From: CAIKZD01 sp041675165
Lineage (GTDB): Bacteria; Patescibacteriota; Minisyncoccia; Moranbacterales; UBA2206
Assembly: GCA_041675165.1 (NCBI GenBank)
Contig: JBAYUI010000020.1
Span: 1-13,280, forward strand
Length of the DNA: 13,280 nt
Direction of reading: 5' to 3'
Shown: piece by piece, positions 11,021 through 13,280 of the stretch
Numbering within the stretch: the first letter of the stretch is position 1
Layout of the letters: every line of letters begins with the position of its first letter
Program-made: the position numbers and the translations under genes
The notes under the pieces: model-generated
The model's input: the letters and a program-made list of their open reading frames with translations, nothing else
What the model was told of the DNA's origin: nothing
Database searches by the model: none

Positions 11021-13280
11021 AATATTCCGTCACATACACCTTCCCATCCCCAATAATCGTCTGGATTTTTTCGGGGAGGTTGTTAACATTTTTAATACAG
11101 TAGGGGGTTTCGATTTTTTTGCCGCCGATGTTGAGATATACCTTGGTTGAGCCGAGGTCGCAGCGGTCGAAGAGGGCGGAGAGTTCCTTTAATGTGGTTT
11201 GGGAGAAAGCGGCTGGGAGGGAAATGGTAATTTTGGGCTTAGGTTCAGTTGTCAGATTATTTTCAGAGACTTCTTTAGGGGTTTCTATGGAAGTCTCTTT
11301 TTTCATAGGCGCGTAAGCCGGGGTGAGTGGGTGTCCGTTGGCTTTTTGGGTGTGTATGACACGGGTGAAGTTTTCCATTTCGGCTGGATTGACCTGTCTC
11401 ACGCTGTCGGCCAAGAGCTTGAACTCGCCGTCTTTATTGGAAAGTTTGCCCGTGGCCAGAATTATCTTATCCGCTTCCCAGATCGAGCCCGTGGCTTCCA
11501 GGGTTTTCGGGAAGACTAGAATTTCCATCCGCGCATCCATATCTTCCACCGTCACAAAGGCCATTACTTTTTGGTTTTTGAGATAGATTTTCTTGATCGC
11601 CGAAATCACGCCGCCGATGGAAATGTTCTGGTTGACGTGTTCCAATCCGACTTGCCTGATCGGCACGGCCATCCGCGCGAAATATTCCTGATATTCTTTG
11701 ACCGGATGATCACTGATATAGAGGCCGAGCAATTCTTTTTCCCAAGTCAGACGATCCTTTTTTTCGGCGGGGGCAGTTTCAACTAATTTGATTTCCGGCA
11801 GTTTCACTTCTTCCAGACTGAACAGACTGCCTTGATTAGTGCCGGTCAGTTTTTCTAGATTTTTGCTGTGAGCGATGATATTTTCGATGGACGCGATAAC
11901 GGCATTCCGTTCGGCGAACTGGTCGAGAGCTCCGACTTTGGCCAAAGCTTCAATCGATTTTTTATTAAGATCTTTGTGATGCACGCGTTCGATAAACTCA
12001 GTAAAACTTTTGAATTTCCCGCCCCGTTTTCTTTCTTCCACGATTTCGTGCGCGATAGTGTGGCCGACATTTTTGACGGCGTTCAACCCGAAGCGGATTT
12101 TCACTATTTTATTCTCTGGATCATTGATTACGGCAAATTCTTCAAAACTTTCATTGATGTCCGGCGGCAGAACTTCGATGCCCATCTCGCGGCACTCCGC
12201 CACTTCGATGGCGACGCGATCGATGTTGTCCTGGTCAGAAGTGAGGAGCGCCGCCATGAACTCAGCGGGGAAGTGGGCTTTCAAGTACGCTGTTTGATAA
12301 CCGACCATGGCATAGCACGCGGCGTGACTCCGATTGAAACCATAACCGGCGAACGGTTCGATGTAGGCGAAAACTTTTTCCGCCACGGCGCCGGAGATAT
12401 TCTGTTTGATGCAGCCATCGATGAATTTGACTTTTTGTTCCTGAATGAGGGCGAACACTTTTTTCCCCATGGCTTTTCGCAGCACATCCGCTTCCCCGAG
12501 TGAAAACCCGGCCAGATGTTGCGCAATCTGCATGACTTGTTCCTGATAGACGGCCACGCCGTAAGTCTTTTCCAAGATCGGTTTCAACTTAGGATGCAGA
12601 TATTCGATGCGGCGTTCGCCGTGTTTTCGGGCGATGAAGTCCGGAATCCAGTCCATCGGTCCGGGTCGATAGAGCGCCACCATAGCGATGATGTCTTCAA
12701 AAACATTCGGCTGCAAGAGTTTCAGATATCTTTTCATACCGGAACTTTCCAACTGGAAAACGCCGGTCGTGCGAGCCTCTTGCAGAAGTTTGAAAGTCTC
12801 TTTGTCGTCTTCTGGTATGTCTCCGATCTTGAGTTCAAGGCCTCGGATCTTTTTTACGATGCGCAAAGTATTTTGGATGATGGTGAGGTTTTTGAGACCC
12901 AGGAAGTCCATTTTGAGGAGGCCAATCTTTTCGATGAAACTGGATTTGGTGGAAGAAGAATATTGGGTCACCATGCCGGATTCCTTGCCGATGATGCGTT
13001 GGAGCGGGGTGTATTCCACTACGGGGTCTTTCGTGATGACCACGCCGCAAGCATGCATCGAAGCGTGGCGTGCCACGCCTTCCAACCGCGCGGCCGAGTC
13101 GATCAGTTTTTTGCCATTGGGGTCGTTACTCCGCAGATCGGAAAATTCTTTGACGTTTTCCAAGGCACCGGCGATATCGGAAAACATCGGAATGAGTTTG
13201 GCGGTCCGGTCGCAAAAATCGTAGGGGAGGCCCAAGGCGCGGCCGGCATCACGGATAGCGGCACGGGCGGCCATTGTTCC
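11019..13280 (-). CDS. dnaE: DNA polymerase III alpha subunit, C-terminal two thirds (partial)
   Basis: The replicative polymerase fragment continues past the right edge: codons for Gly-Thr precede the first in-window Met at 13274, matching the conserved FGTMAA segment. Numbering from that Met (751 aa), the third catalytic aspartate is Asp123 in KMDFLGLKNLTII. The RHASMHACGVVI and LYRPGPMDWIPDF blocks of the palm and fingers follow. A helix-hairpin-helix (ALAKVGALDQF) and a clamp-binding motif QGSLF (481-485) come next. An OB fold (SIGGVISAIKKIYLKNQKV, then FVTVEDMDARMEILVF) and a C-terminal tail ending GDGKVYVTEY complete it. The first two catalytic Asp and the PHP domain are outside. It is the only minus-strand gene and converges on the orphan plus-strand unit. 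No terminator of its own is clear. Confidence 0.97.
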   Translation of the reverse strand, partial: GTMAARAAIRDAGRALGLPYDFCDRTAKLIPMFSDIAGALENVKEFSDLRSNDPNGKKLIDSAARLEGVARHASMHACGVVITKDPVVEYTPLQRIIGKESGMVTQYSSSTKSSFIEKIGLLKMDFLGLKNLTIIQNTLRIVKKIRGLELKIGDIPEDDKETFKLLQEARTTGVFQLESSGMKRYLKLLQPNVFEDIIAMVALYRPGPMDWIPDFIARKHGERRIEYLHPKLKPILEKTYGVAVYQEQVMQIAQHLAGFSLGEADVLRKAMGKKVFALIQEQKVKFIDGCIKQNISGAVAEKVFAYIEPFAGYGFNRSHAACYAMVGYQTAYLKAHFPAEFMAALLTSDQDNIDRVAIEVAECREMGIEVLPPDINESFEEFAVINDPENKIVKIRFGLNAVKNVGHTIAHEIVEERKRGGKFKSFTEFIERVHHKDLNKKSIEALAKVGALDQFAERNAVIASIENIIAHSKNLEKLTGTNQGSLFSLEEVKLPEIKLVETAPAEKKDRLTWEKELLGLYISDHPVKEYQEYFARMAVPIRQVGLEHVNQNISIGGVISAIKKIYLKNQKVMAFVTVEDMDARMEILVFPKTLEATGSIWEADKIILATGKLSNKDGEFKLLADSVRQVNPAEMENFTRVIHTQKANGHPLTPAYAPMKKETSIETPKEVSENNLTTEPKPKITISLPAAFSQTTLKELSALFDRCDLGSTKVYLNIGGKKIETPYCIKNVNNLPEKIQTIIGDGKVYVTEY

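Noticed and set aside
10884..11150. 88-codon plus-strand frame continuing into dnaE
   Set aside because: It runs through a strong terminator at 10983-11020 and then antisense to dnaE, so its 3' half cannot be a normal gene. Only its start region is discussed, with the orphan unit.
11868..12503. 211-codon plus-strand frame
   Set aside because: It lies wholly antisense to dnaE, whose protein motifs are unambiguous, and its product shows no domain.
1..13280. CRISPR arrays, tRNA or rRNA genes, insertion sequences, defence systems
   Set aside because: No regularly spaced repeats, cloverleaf-like or rRNA-like stretches, transposase or nuclease motifs were seen on either strand.

Overview
The window looks like a chromosomal piece of a Patescibacteria/CPR (Parcubacteria-type) bacterium. 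This is inferred from gene style and not proven. The signs are mid-GC DNA, many single genes or gene pairs of low synteny, a very large repeat-built surface protein anchored by a C-terminal membrane helix, several tiny membrane or unknown proteins, and starts that mostly lack Shine-Dalgarno (SD) sequences. UGA is an ordinary stop codon here: three clear genes end in TGA and no long gene contains one in frame.

Layout. Positions 1-3077 hold the 3' part of a multi-domain Ig/Fn3-like surface protein, followed by a hairpin terminator. Positions 3160-3650 hold two very small transcription units: a 40-codon Gly/Cys peptide or structured small RNA with its own promoter and terminator, and a 54-aa single-helix membrane protein. 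Next comes a Cys-rich DUF3795 protein (3719-4090), then a promoter with an adjacent DnaA-box-like site and a roughly 150-nt structured leader. That leader precedes a PUR-domain (DUF3276-type) nucleic-acid-binding protein (4307-4531). A perfect GTAG-bounded palindrome separates this from a DNA repair pair: a short-form RecQ helicase (4618-6231) and an AlkD-like alkylpurine glycosylase (6253-6960). Rubrerythrin (7028-7525), an HD-domain phosphohydrolase (7580-8410) and an HU protein (8520-8801) follow, then a SIMPL-domain membrane protein with a Cys cluster at its N-terminus (8906-9739), a 65-aa membrane protein (9759-9956) and a YgjP-type zinc metallopeptidase (10026-10577). The right end holds the C-terminal two thirds of DNA polymerase III alpha (dnaE), on the minus strand and running off the window.

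Gene relations. Genome maintenance dominates: dnaE, recQ, alkD-like, HU and the PUR-domain protein. Stress defence (rubrerythrin) and envelope proteins make up the rest. Everything is on the plus strand except dnaE.

The most unusual part is the 440-bp gap between the metallopeptidase and dnaE. It contains a second GTAG-bounded palindrome and a consensus-perfect sigma-70 promoter whose -35 lies in the loop of a second palindrome. Downstream are three strong SD motifs, a 60-codon reading frame broken by one in-frame UGA, a TAATG-overlapping second start, and a plus-strand terminator overlapping the dnaE stop. It reads as a compact, complete transcription unit of unknown function.
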